A stretch of 64,000 nt of DNA from assembly GCA_014529385.2 (NCBI GenBank), contig CM043959.1, positions 54,316,253 to 54,380,252 on the forward strand. The letters run 5' to 3'. A model generated the notes under the pieces. That model saw nothing but the letters and a program-made list of their open reading frames with translations. It ran no database searches and was not told the origin of the DNA. Positions 48,593 to 58,953 of this stretch are shown in pieces. The position numbers and the translations under genes are program-made. The stretch is from Adiantum capillus-veneris (taxonomy: Eukaryota > Streptophyta > Polypodiopsida > Polypodiales > Pteridaceae). Position 1 is the stretch's first letter. The number at the start of each line of letters is the position of its first letter.

Positions 48593-49057
48593 AAGCTGAC
48601 ATCAACTCTATGGGCTTATCATACTTCTTACAAAGTAGCTATTAATTGTACACAATTCAAAATGGTATATGGCCAAGAAGCAGTTATGCCATGGGAATTT
48701 GTAATTCCTAGTTTGTGCGTAGCTTCACAAGAAGGTTGGGATGGTAACCCTTTAGTTGAGCGTTTATATATCCTTGAAAGGTTAGATGAAGAAACACAAT
48801 TGGCTATGCAAAATGCACTTGTGGAGAAAGATAGGAGGAAGAAATGGTATGACCATCATCTAAAGAACAAAGATATCAATGTTGATAATAAAGTCTTTAT
48901 GTATGGAGTGCGTAACGAAAAGAAAAAGTTGAAATATACGGGAAAAGGACCATATAGAGTATGCGAAATCACTCCACAAGGTACCATTCGTGTGAAAACT
49001 CTTGATGGAGTTGAAACCATTGGATTACTCAATGGAAGCAAATTTAAGATATTATGA
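48589..49057 (+). pseudogene. Gypsy integrase C-terminal part, 5' truncated
   Basis: An open frame of about 155 residues beyond the microsatellite. It starts inside the integrase core (LKLTSTLWAYHTSYK, FKMVYGQEAVMP), passes YILERLDEETQ and the basic KKWYDHHLKNKD stretch, and ends with GPYRVCEITPQGTIRVKTLDG. The DDE residues are missing because the gene is cut at the (GA)n tract. A 1-nt shift near 49048 moves the natural end (YYDPLSQEELR) to another frame. Confidence 0.85.
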
Positions 49058-49080
49058 TCCTTTAAGCCAAGAGGAGCTAC

Positions 49081-49530
49081 GTGCCATCCATTAAAAAAAA
49101 GACAGCCAAGGCACAAACAGAATTGAAGAAAATACAAGCTCAAGCTGAGGCTAAGGAGAGACAACAATGCATAAGACGCCAACAAGAGGCTAACCTTAGA
49201 GTTACATATGCATTCCACATTGAAACAGAGGATGATTGGTTGGACTCTGACACACCTCTACAATACCCTATTGAGTTAAATAGCACCTATGGAAAAGTGC
49301 TATATAACGCCTTATTGGACACGAGTGCTAAGTATAATTTGCTAGCATATGGGGTGTAGTGTGAGTTAGGAAGCCATCCCTATCTGTGAGTACTATCCAA
49401 GTCAAGGGTGTCAACAAGAAAAAAACTACGGTTATTGGAATCTGATAAATATTCTGTCAGTTATGACAACGGGGTTGTAGCTCAAGACTTTTTGGTCATG
49501 CCTGCCGGAACTATGGAAGGTAATATAAAC
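49081..49530 (+). pseudogene. Post-integrase protease-like domain (second copy)
   Basis: A Lys/Gln/Ala-rich coiled-coil-like linker (AKAQTELKKIQAQAEAKERQ) leads to EDDWLDSD, matching DDEWLDGMD at 57963-57990, then NALLDTSAKYN. This is the equivalent of a protease D-T-G core with Gly replaced by Ser. After two stops the frame continues with VVAQDFLVMPAGTMEG, matching the flap region of other copies. The C-terminal ILG-x-x-W part is lost. Confidence 0.65.
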
Positions 49531-49540
49531 CTAGGATGTC

Positions 49541-50318
49541 GTGGATGATAGCGAGCAAATGCAGTATAGATTGGGGGATTGGGAGTGTCACAACACAGAA
49601 ACAGACACCAGTCCTGCTACTCAAGCAACAGTCCCTGAGTTATTGCCTCCTGAGGGAACACAGAATGGAACATTGCATGTTCAAGAAGTTGAACCATATG
49701 TTCCTATAGCCCAACTCTCTAGAGCTTCAACTTCTGTAGTTGAAACAAAATTGAGACACACAACCTTCATCGCAATATAACTAAGAAAACATGCAAATAG
49801 GTCCCTAAATCTTCTTTGACAACCACTTTGGATGCTCAATATGGTTCAAAATAGAAGCCTCATAAGAGATGTCCCACTCGTCCCAAGAAATGTAAAGAAA
49901 CGTTATGTTGGATTCCTAAGAGAATATTAGCGGCCCAAGGCTGCTATGACGGAAATGATCAAATTTGGGTACCTTGTGTTCTCTCTTATCACCTACTAAA
50001 GGCCAAATCCTGTAACTCCAAAACAATTTGAAGACCGCGGAAAGAAAAAAATCACAGAAATGCTATACACCCGCTCTAGAGCTACTTTGGGTACTGAAGA
50101 AAGAACGATTTGTTCCACCTAGCTCAGGAACAAGGAAGCCAAATGAAGCTTCTTGCTCTTCATGTAGTGGTTCAACAAAAACACAAGCTTCGACACAACC
50201 TCCACCTACCATTGTACATATCCATACAAACGAGAAAGAATTTGCACCTTCCGTTGTAAGTTCACCACCTACAACAACGTTGCAAATAAAATCATGGGAG
50301 AGTACCTTACCACCCTAG
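49541..50318 (+). pseudogene. Element-derived coding remnants, unrecognised
   Basis: Two short frames (49541-49780 and 50028-50318), rich in Pro, Thr and Ser, lie between the protease-like domain and a purine tract. No domain recognised. They may be the tail of the same polyprotein or an additional ORF. Confidence 0.3.
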
Positions 50319-50436
50319 CAACTAGATGAAATGCCTAGGGCAATCAAAAACTATTGGTCAAAGTCTTCATTCATAACAACTTGGAACAATTGGTTTCAAA
50401 GGGTGATGACATCATTCCAAAAGGTATGATCTACCC

Positions 50437-50833
50437 AAGGAAGGGGAGAGTGTTTGCTGACATCCATCATTCACTTGCTCCCCTCTTAACCTTCCTCCTT
50501 GACCTCTCAATCTCCCAATCTTAGGGAATGTATATATAAAGCATTGTAGTCACAAAACAAAAATAAAAAAGTAAAAGAGCAAGAGCCACCAAACAATAAT
50601 CTGGAAACTTACAGTTCTATAAATGACACAAAATCATAAAAACACATTATGCACAAGGACACAACCTTTTGGCACGACCCTTATAATATTTGCACTCTAA
50701 CCATCATCTATCTGTATGTACAGATATGGCTAGTATGCTAGAGTGATCCACTCCTACCTTGGGTGAGAGGTACCCTCTTTACTTTTCACGAGTGTTTCAC
50801 ATAGTCTACCCGGTGCTTGCCTGCGAATGAGAT
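50437..50833 (+). repeat. Polypurine tract and start of a putative LTR
   Basis: AAGGAAGGGGAGAG (50437-50450) is followed directly by TGTTTGCTGACATCC, the expected start of an LTR, with a TATA box (TATATATAAAG, 50531-50541) 80 bp in. The 3' end of the LTR is not recognised; the end given is only the start of the next frame. Confidence 0.5.
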
Positions 50834-51151
50834 TTGGTAGGTACGCTACTATGTGAGAGGAATTTTGAGGAGTTAGAATGGCTAATATGTCTCTTGACCA
50901 CGACTGATCCATACTTAGTAGAGAGCGTCTCTCCCATTGCACAAGCCTACCCTTTTGACCAAGATGACTATAGATGTCTAGTGACCTTCTTAGTAAACAT
51001 TTGTGCCTCTAATGATGAAGAAGATTTACGTGATTACACGGATGACACATATGGTCTCACAGATGATGACTTTGTTTTTCTTGATGATGATGAGGATAAG
51101 GGTTTAGCCTTAGGGTTACCTCTCAATCTCTACAATATCCTGTTCCCTTGA
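50834..51151 (+). CDS. Acidic ORF, unrecognised
   Basis: A 105-residue frame with an extremely acidic C-terminal half (NDEEDLRDYTDD, FLDDDEDKG). No known domain. A purine tract (CTCTAGGGGGG, to 51164) and a TG follow the stop codon directly, as at the end of the acidic ORF at 21042. Another possibility is chance openness inside LTR DNA. Confidence 0.3.
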   Translation: MVGTLLCERNFEELEWLICLLTTTDPYLVESVSPIAQAYPFDQDDYRCLVTFLVNICASNDEEDLRDYTDDTYGLTDDDFVFLDDDEDKGLALGLPLNLYNILFP

Positions 51152-51164
51152 TTCTCTAGGGGGG

Positions 51165-52540
51165 TGTAAATAATTAGGTTAGGGTTCCTTATGTTGTTTG
51201 ATTGTGTTCGATAAAAGTTGGTGCCTCTTCCCATTGATGTGCCTCCTAGAGGTATTCCTTGTGTTTTTTAGTGTGTATAGGAACATGTTGCTGTTGTTAG
51301 GATTTGGAACTTCATGGAATCTTTCTCTCGGTCACTCTTCAAAGGCCCGATCATCAACACAAACAGGTGTTTCTTGTCCATTGGCAGTGCCCCTTGTCTT
51401 TGTTTTTGCTTCCATGTTTGTCTGCTTTAAATGTGATTGGTAGCACAATATTCAACACATTTTCTTAGATTAAACATTAGATCCTATATAATTTTATGTC
51501 ATAATCCCTTGTCTAAGTTAAAGAATCAAACAGTTTGACTAAACTAGTTTGACCAAGTTAGGCGTTAGAGATCTCTCTTAATACCATGGGGAATGCCTTC
51601 TTAATAATCAATGGGTACTTTAGGATTTTAATCGGATTTAGATAGCATTGTGTGCAATGTACTAGGGCTTTCTAGTGAGCTTAGTCCCTATTAACCTTTA
51701 GCTTAAGTATTATAAAGGGAGTTTACTAGTCTGATGAGCCTGGGGAGGATAGCAGTGTTATATGACCCCCCAAAGTTACAAAATAAAAATGCTAAAAATG
51801 AACAAACAAAAAAAATCAATAGTGCCACAATGTAAAATCTTAAGTTGGAAGAGAAATCCCAGCTTGATTTGGTACTTCACTCACATGTATCGCCTATGGT
51901 ACTAGATCCCTAGAGGTTCCCAGTGTGGGCGCTTTTCCTTGAAAAGCAAAAAACCCAAGGCGTACAAAATAAGCACATACATCAAATTGAATCAATGTGA
52001 AAAAACTTTGGGGGGTCAAAGAAAAGGAAATAAGTCGGCCAATGATTTCATGAGCAATTCCTTTTATCATAGCTTAACTACAAGGTCTTCTAGGTATAGC
52101 CTCTAGTAAGCCCTCGGACATGCAATACTTGGCTCTTGTGATTAAACAACTTAATTGACCAGAGAAAATTGAGAAGCGTGCACATGGTATTAATAGTTGA
52201 CCTCTAGTGCCTTTCAACCGTTAAATTAGCAACTCCAGACTTGTTTAGTTTTTTACATTTACAATTGTTTATACGTTTGATTATATTATAGTTTAATGTT
52301 TACTGCTGACAAATTGTTGAATATTCTGTTACCAATCGATTTGTGTGCCTACAACTGCATATGTTTTTTAATTGTATATGAGAATGTAGTTATTGTACCA
52401 ATTTTGGTTGATTTTGTATTGATTGAAGAAGGCTAAGGACATTCAATCTTGGATGCTCTTCCACCTTGATGAACGGGCTTCATCTCAATACCTTCCAAGG
52501 ATGGAATCTACATCATGAAGGGGGGACATGAAGGGGGGCA
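51165..52540 (+). repeat. Non-coding part of LTR element, copy 2, with empty TTAA site
   Basis: Similar to 121-1188 plus 2534-2763, uninterrupted. It contains the empty target TTAA (52293-52296) of the DNA transposon. It starts TGTAAATAATT after a purine tract and ends with a duplicated purine tract (GAAGGGGGG-ACAT-GAAGGGGGG, 52518-52538) before the L1 LTR. Either an internal region or the upstream part of a long LTR. Confidence 0.6.
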
Positions 52541-52782
52541 TGTTAACACTCACGGACATCCTATCACCTTCGACGAATGCATATTATTTATTTGATTGAG
52601 TCATGGACTGGGCTTGTTGGTCCAATAGGTGTGTAAACGATCGCCGATGAGCGCACCACTTATCTTATTTTTACAGTAGTTTTGTAGCGATCAGCCATTG
52701 TGGGCGCCTATGTGTGAATGGGCCAAACTCTTATAAAAGGTCCATTTGACCTAAAACTCCTCATTCTTTGAGGTGTAAACAC

Positions 52783-52834
<52 letters not shown>

Positions 52835-52859
52835 ATCGAGCATTGCGGCAACATTGGTG

Positions 52860-52906
<47 letters not shown>

Positions 52907-53148
52907 TCGAGCATTGCGGCAACATTGGTGACGGCGAGGCGGTTGAGCACGGCATCGACAATGGCTCCTTCTTCTTCGCAGCACAAGATTCTTCACGACG
53001 AAAGCATTGAGCGGTGAGTGACATACCATTGCCCCTTTGAACTTGCTAGGATCTTCGTGCAAAGCATACACGTAGGGCAAAGCATTAAGCGGTGAGTGAC
53101 ACACCCCTGCCCCTTTGAACTCGACACGTAGGGCAAAGCATACAAATG
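52541..53148 (+). mobile_element. L1-family LTR, copy 2, rearranged
   Basis: Starts TGTTAAC, with TATA box TTATAAAAGG at 52731-52740. The leader contains (CA)n at 52779-52831 and (GA)n at 52863-52903. A 28-bp segment (ATCGAGCATTGCGGCAACAT...) is present on both sides of the (GA)n. A further duplication of about 80 bp (GCGGTGAGTGACA...GGGCAAAGCAT) covers about 53012-53140. The 3' terminus is unclear. Confidence 0.6.
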
Positions 53149-53169
53149 GTTATATATCTTAGGGCCTAC

Positions 53170-53690
53170 TTTAAAGCATAGTTATCAACATAATAATTTA
53201 CAATTTGAGGTTGATGGTAACCATGTGGTACTATTTGGAGAATGGGATGTCCTTTCTTGTCCTACTGTATGTATAGATGAGATGGAGTTACTCTAGAAAG
53301 CAAATGAAATAAAAGATATTTATTTGTGTTACTGCTTATGCACTCTTTATGTACAAGAAGATCAAAACTTTGATCTCATTTGTTAATGTGATAACCTCAA
53401 TTACATGTTGAATGACTATCATGATGGTTTTTTGGAAGATTTACCTTCGAGTTTACCTCTAGAGAGGGAAATACAATACAATATAGATGTACAACCAAAC
53501 ATAGAACCTATTAGCAAACCTACCTATAGGCTTAGTCACAATGAAGCTAAAGAGTTGGAATGCCAATTAGTTGAGTATTTAAATGAAGGTTTCATTAAAC
53601 ATAATTCTTCTCCATGGGCATCTCCGATACTTTTGATGCAAAAGAAAGGTGGAAAGTGGGAACTAAATCCTAGAGATGCCTTGCACGGGG
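53170..53690 (+). pseudogene. Chromovirus protease-RT linker and RT N-terminus fragment
   Basis: The frame at 53405-53740 reads LPSSLPLEREIQYNIDVQ, then KPTYRLSHNEAKELECQLVE, GFIKHNSSPWASPILLMQKK, the start of a chromovirus-type RT. The upstream stretch (DGNHVVLFGEWDV-like) fits the end of the protease region. Coding similarity stops near 53680, where LTR-like DNA follows. Confidence 0.75.
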
Positions 53691-53699
53691 GGTTTACTT

Positions 53700-54321
53700 G
53701 GGCGAGCTACTTGGTAGAATTACCGTTAGTTATCTATTAATTCTATGTGATAGTGCCACTATGTGAATCCAATGTGAACACCTATAAATAGGACCCCCTA
53801 TTCCCATTTAAGAGCTTCGGGAGTTGTTGCTCTTGATACTCTTGATTCAAAGCTTTGTATAGAGCTTAGGAGCATTGTAATAATTGTACTTTTAGGTCAA
53901 TCTTTCTAGAACCCTTGGATCTAAATTTGATTCCAAATCTTAATTTGAATACATATTTCTAGATGTCTCATTCCATGTTTATAATTTGGAGTATTTTAGC
54001 TACGTTGCATTCATTTTGTTCATATGATCTGATATCAAATCAGTTGGAATTTGAAACTATCATCTAGTCTTGGACTACCTCATCTGGTCATTTGAGAATC
54101 TGGACTCATTTAGTACTTTGAGTCTAACTCTAGAATAACTCTCAGATCGATCTATCTCATTCCGTTTTGGCAAGCATGGTGGTGAGCTAAAGCTCTTGAT
54201 AGGAACCGATCTTCTAGCTAGATCTTAGAATCAGTCAGTCATTCACAATCCTTGTATGATGGTCAACATGAGGAAGGAGACCTACTACAATGTTTATAAA
54301 AAATTGGGACCACATCAGCAC
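53700..54321 (+). repeat. Putative LTR (family L3) with TATA box
   Basis: Non-coding, with TATA box CTATAAATAGG near 53774-53784 and a poly(A)-signal-like AT-rich stretch near 53880-53960. It ends CAGCACA at 54321, directly before a primer-binding-site-like sequence. The start is not certain. Confidence 0.45.
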
Positions 54322-54322
54322 A

Positions 54323-54336
54323 GTGGTATATGAATC
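54323..54336 (+). other. Degenerate primer-binding site (initiator tRNA-Met type)
   Basis: TGGTATATGAATC resembles TGGTATCAGAGC with several changes, and sits between an LTR-like end and a gag region. Confidence 0.4.
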
Positions 54337-55760
54337 ACAATAAGGATACAATGATGAGTAGTTGCACTCTTAGAATGAGGAAACCAAAGGGAATCCATAT
54401 ATTAGAGGTGATGAGGAGCAAAGAACATTTGAACACTCAGTGCATTCCTATAGATGACATTCAAAAAGAGAAAAAAGATGCTCTCAATCACATGGTTCCC
54501 GCCATTCAACAAGAAAGGGTAAGGCCAAAGATTGGATTGACACCAGCAATGTAACCAGACACAGGCATATGCGATCAAATTCTTAGATAAAACATGGTTG
54601 GGGAAAAGAAGCTGACATAGTCATAGAGACTGATGATGCCTACAATGAAAGATGCAAAGCAAAAAGCACTGGCCACCATGACAAGCACAAGCATTGAGAG
54701 AGAAAACTAGATCACATAGCAATTCTCACTTTCAAAGGCAGTTGTAGAGATGACCCAAGCATTCATATTCAAGCATTTGAGCAGTATGTTGATCTGAAGG
54801 ATATAGATGAAGATGATTGAGCGAAGCATTTTCCACAAACTCTGAGAGATTTTGCACAAAATGATATTATCATTATCCATCCTACAAATTGAGGACATAC
54901 AACAAGTTGAAGAAAGCCTTCTTACTAGAATGTAATGATAACTATGGGGATGATGATATCTTCTACGAGCTGGATAAGATCAGGAAAGGTAAGCTTTCAG
55001 TTAGAAGTTATGTGCAGAAAATTAAAGAATTGACCAGACAATTGAATGATCCACTCTCTGAAAAGTATATATGCGCTTGGTTTCTAATCTAATTTAGAAG
55101 CAAGAAACTCAAAAAATAGGAAGTTCTAGCACTGACCATAAAATTCAATGATCTAGTGCAAAGAGCTCTGAAACTAGAATATCAAGCAAAGAAGGATAAG
55201 GGCCAAAGTAAAAAAGCAAGGTCTAGTTCCAGCGAGTCAATAACAAAAAAATCATCAACCAGTTCTAGTTCTTTGGATGAGAAGGAGTCAAAAGATACAT
55301 CCAAGAGTAAGAAGAAGGGAGCTTGGAGTAGAAAGATGGAGGAATTGTCCAAGCAGATCTATGAGATCTTTAGGACCAGACATCCAATGCGAAAAGTAGA
55401 GACATGGTGTAAAAAATATAAATCACTTTAAAGAGGGAAAGGATGTCTCCAAGATAGCAGTGACCAATCTAGAGAAGGAGAAGGCATCTAAAAATGCATA
55501 GAATGGAACCAATACTAGTGGGATGATTGGACGAGGGAGGTACCTTTTTTTTTTGGATGAGGATGGGGTAGGACTAATTTTTCTAGGGAGATTTTTTGTT
55601 GTTGCATCTGTGGAAAATACGAATACTTTGCAAGACAATGTCTAGACAATGTAAAAGCTGCAGTGGTTGAGGGAAAGGTGACAGAGCCAATACTAGTGCA
55701 TGTGATCACTAAGAGTGCTAGTATTTTCATCAACAGATGAGCCAACCAATCAAATGAAGC
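54330..55760 (+). pseudogene. Ty3/gypsy gag remnant
   Basis: Broken frames. At 54889-55092 KLKKAFLLEC...LDKIRKGKLSVRSYVQKIKEL fits the gypsy gag core. Lys/Ser-rich linker follows (55156-55431), then a zinc-knuckle-like CGKYEYFARQC near 55605-55640 (C-x4-5 spacing damaged). Confidence 0.6.
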
Positions 55761-56089
55761 AAAGTGAAGAGGCTTAGAAGTGGGATAAACAAAAGGCTAT
55801 CTAAAAGCCAAGGAAATGGATGAGTGGCAAGAGCAACGGGCACTACCACCTGAGATTAGTCAAGATCTAGAGTGGAGGAGGCCAGAGAGACGAAGGTAAC
55901 TCAAAAGCTCAATCCATTCAAAGTATTTTGTTGGTAGCTTCAAAAGCTCAGAGAGAGGAAATTTTGGCTTCCGAATCAGAGAAGGAGAATGCTGCGAATG
56001 CAGCTAGAGCGTTTGATGAGGAACCTAAAAAGAGGTACGACAAGTAAAGACTTACTTAGCGAGGACATTAAAAAGGATCTGGGGGGGAA

Positions 56090-56530
56090 GAATGTTTAGA
56101 AGGAACAATTTTAATCTCCACTCAAGGTTCCCATGGCTAGTATGAAAGGATAGAAAATTTGACTATCAAACTAAATGACATCAAAATAAGGTTACCTGAG
56201 GCTGCTAAGCTTGTAAGAAATCAAAGAAAGAAATAAAGTGAAGTGATGGTAGCATCATGGTCTAATATTAAGGATGACAAGGTACCGATCATTTAGATTT
56301 ACTACTAAGTGAGCATATCAATCACTGAAATGAAACATGTCCCTTTCAAGATAAGGATGGTGTATCAAAGGATACAAGCTACTAGCCTAGTTGAAAACTT
56401 GAAGATCAAGATAGGGTATGAGAAATTTAAAACCAGCTTTTTGGTGATGGATGTATAGGGTGGCTATAACGTGTTGTTGGGGTAGGGCTTAAAAATGCAA
56501 GGGCCAAATATGCCTAAGTGGAGTAACTAT
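56090..56530 (+). pseudogene. Ty3/gypsy protease remnant
   Basis: Read with several stops: HVPFKIRMVYQ near 56335, then GYNVLLG near 56463, the C-terminal LLG hallmark of retroviral-type protease. Followed almost at once by integrase sequence at about 56560, so RT and RNase H are missing (deletion or junction of two elements). Confidence 0.5.
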
Positions 56531-56559
56531 CTAGTTACTTACTTATTGAGCCGAACATT

Positions 56560-57540
56560 TCCTGAGGATATGGGTAAACGCCGTTTAAAAGAGCAATTGA
56601 AATAGAAGCAAGAGACTATGCTCTTATTGGAAACCAATTGTATCAGAGAGGTAAAGATCAACATTTGCGTCTTTGTGCAAATAAAGATGAATATATTTCC
56701 ATTATACAACAAGCACATGCTAGATTAGCTGGAGGTCACTTTTCTAGTGAGACCACCGTAAGAGCAATCTTAATGGAAGGAATATGGTGGCCAACACTCT
56801 TTGCAGATGCCAAAGAATATGTTCGGTGGTGTGATGCTTGTCAGCAAAAATGCCAACCCGTGTAGATAGTATGCCCTTGAGACCAATGATGGGGACTAGA
56901 GCTTTCGCAAAATGGGGTATAGATTTTGTTGGGCCAATATAACCACCTGCTTATAGAACCTAAGCTCAATATATCATTGTAGCTACGGACTATTTGACCA
57001 AGTGGACCGAGGCTAAAGCAACTCTAAAGAATGATGCCAGAACCACTGCCGCATTCTTATATGAATATGTGTTCACAAGATATGGACTGCCAATAGAAAT
57101 AGTCAATGATAGGGGAACTCATTTCCTCAATGAGGTAATCGAGTATCTGCTTAATGATTTTATGGTCATCCATAACAAATCAGCTCCTTATCACCCACAA
57201 GCAAACGGACAAGCTGAGCATACGAATAAAATTTTTAGCTCGGTATTGACTAAAGTGGTTAGTTTAGGAAGGACAGACTAGGAAATAAATCTCCATGCTT
57301 CTCTATGGGCTTATTGAGTTTCATTCAAAACAACTTTAAATGCTACACCCTTTAACCTTGTTTATGGTCTTGATGCCATACTGCCAATAGAATTTCTATT
57401 GCCGACACTAAGGGTAGCTAAGGATCTTGAGTGGACTTGACATGGATTGTCATATAGACTTGAAGATTTAGAAAAGCTAGATGAGCACAGGCTAACTGTT
57501 GTAGCTCACATCTATGCACAAAAGCAAAAACAAAAATAGT
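56560..57540 (+). pseudogene. Ty3/gypsy integrase (zinc-binding and core)
   Basis: Complete zf-H2C2 (AHARLAGGH...CDACQQK, 56710-56850). The catalytic core has GIDFVG near 56920, VNDRGTHF near 57105 and NGQAEH near 57205, so D, D and E are all present. Then LNATPFNLVYGLDAILP near 57340. Stops at about 56941, 57279 and 57316 disable it. Sister of the integrase at 26200-27220 and 28562. Confidence 0.88.
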
Positions 57541-58373
57541 TTTTTGATTTCCATCTAATTACAAAAAATTTCAAAAAAGGGGACTTAGTTTTAGTCTATT
57601 CCCTTAAGCAACACATTCCCAAGTTTAAGAAAAAGGAAAACGGACCGTTTGTAATTGAAGATGTATCTCCAAGTGGAGCTGCTAAGTTGTCCACCCTAGA
57701 TGGTGAATCAATGGCTAATTGGATTAGTGGATGTCGTTTAAAGAAGTACAATTTTCCACTAATCAATGAATTGCCAGAAAGGATGCATGCAGCTAAGCAA
57801 AGAAAGATAAAACGACAGCAAGTTATTGATGAAGCCCAAGAAGAAGCTCGGCTTTGAGGACTCAAAAGGAAAGCTGCTCTCAAGAACCAACAAATACCTA
57901 TTCCCATCAACACTATGGAACTAGATGATCGAACATGGCAATTGCAGAAAGATGCCGTGTCAACAGATGATGAATGGTTAGATGGAATGGACCTTCGCAT
58001 CAAAGTACATCTAAACAATTATAGCACAAATGCATTGGTTGACACATGAGCTCGAGTAAATGCAGTCAGTTATTCCACCTACAAGAAAGCCACGAGTAGA
58101 GTTTTAACAGCAGGGATAGCGTCTATCAAAGGATGCAACAAGAACCCAACACCAACATTGGGAGTAGTGAACTTAAATGTGATAGCGCATGGATGTTCAT
58201 GTCCTCATCAATTTGTATGCTTACCAGATGAACACAGGAATGAGACAATGATTCTTGGAATCCCATGGATGCGGACATACAAGGCAGTACTAGATTGGGA
58301 TGCCAATAAGCTTAAGCTATCACCTAAAGGTGGACAACTCATTGCTTCAATTGCACCAAGCAAAGAGGAATGA
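57540..58373 (+). pseudogene. Integrase C-terminus fused in frame to a protease-like domain
   Basis: One reading frame runs from the integrase C-terminal basic region (FKKGDLVLVYSLKQHIPKF; GPFVIEDVSPSGAAKLSTLDG) through a charged helical linker (KQRKIKRQQVIDEAQEEAR) into a domain of about 125 residues. Its order is DEWLDGMDLRIKVHLN, NALVDT-stop-ARVNAVSY, a middle strand region, CPHQFVCLP, then MILGIPWMRTYKAVLDWD. That order (V-D-T-G core, later ILG-x-x-W) is the retroviral aspartic-protease pattern. The catalytic Gly codon GGA has become TGA, and another TGA lies in the linker; otherwise the frame is open for more than 800 nt. Normal gypsy elements have the protease before RT, so this is an additional, post-integrase copy. 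Confidence 0.8.
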
Positions 58374-58405
58374 AAAGAGGTTACCAACAGAGCAAACCAC
58401 GAAGA

Positions 58406-58932
58406 TGTAAACCAACGGCATCCACTTCTAGTAGTCACGGGCCGGGATTGTCGGTCCAATAGGAAAAGGGTAAGAGCGATCGCTGATGAGAGGCGTACTC
58501 TAACTGGAACATTCAAGGGTTAGTTGGCTAAGCATGGCCGCCCAAGTGTGAATGGGAGAGCTCATATAAAAGTCACCTAAACCTAAAAATCACTCATTCT
58601 CTCATTTGTGCAATTGAAGAGTGCTCTTGCTCCATCTCCATCTTCTTCTTCATCTCCTTGTGTGTGTGTGTATGCGTGAGAGAGAGAGAGAGAGTGATCG
58701 AGCATTGCGATGACGGCACGGCGGCGGTGAGGCGGTTGAGTGCGGCATGGCGGTAGCTCCTTCTTCTTCGTGGGGAGGAATCCTCCACGAAGGCGAGCGT
58801 AGGGCGGTTAGTGACACACCCTTGATCTCTTGAGCTTGCTAGATTAGTCTGGTTGTGTGCTTGCAACCATTTGTGTCTTGCACATAGTGTACGGCAAGCC
58901 CCTTGCATTGACACGTACGACAAATGCGCACA
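58406..58932 (+). mobile_element. L1-family LTR, copy 3
   Basis: Starts TGTAAACC, 33 bp after the preceding stop codon, and ends GCGCACA. TATA box CATATAAAAG at 58563-58572; leader with (GA)n at 58679-58694. It shares its 5' end (CCACTTCTAGTAGTCA) with the antisense copy ending at 63686, and differs there from the copies at 2764 and 52541. Confidence 0.75.
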
Positions 58933-58935
58933 TTT

Positions 58936-58953
58936 TTGCGCCGCTACCGGGGA
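58936..58953 (+). other. Primer-binding site, tRNA-Asp type
   Basis: TTGCGCCGCTACCGGGGA matches TGGCGCCGTTGCCGGGGA, complementary to plant tRNA-Asp, at 15 of 18 positions. It lies three bases after the LTR end. This type is typical of Athila/Tat-lineage gypsy elements. Confidence 0.7.

Noticed and set aside
50834-51151. Acidic frame as a host gene
   Set aside because: Its position between a putative LTR start and a purine tract suggests element origin, and there is no intron or promoter evidence.
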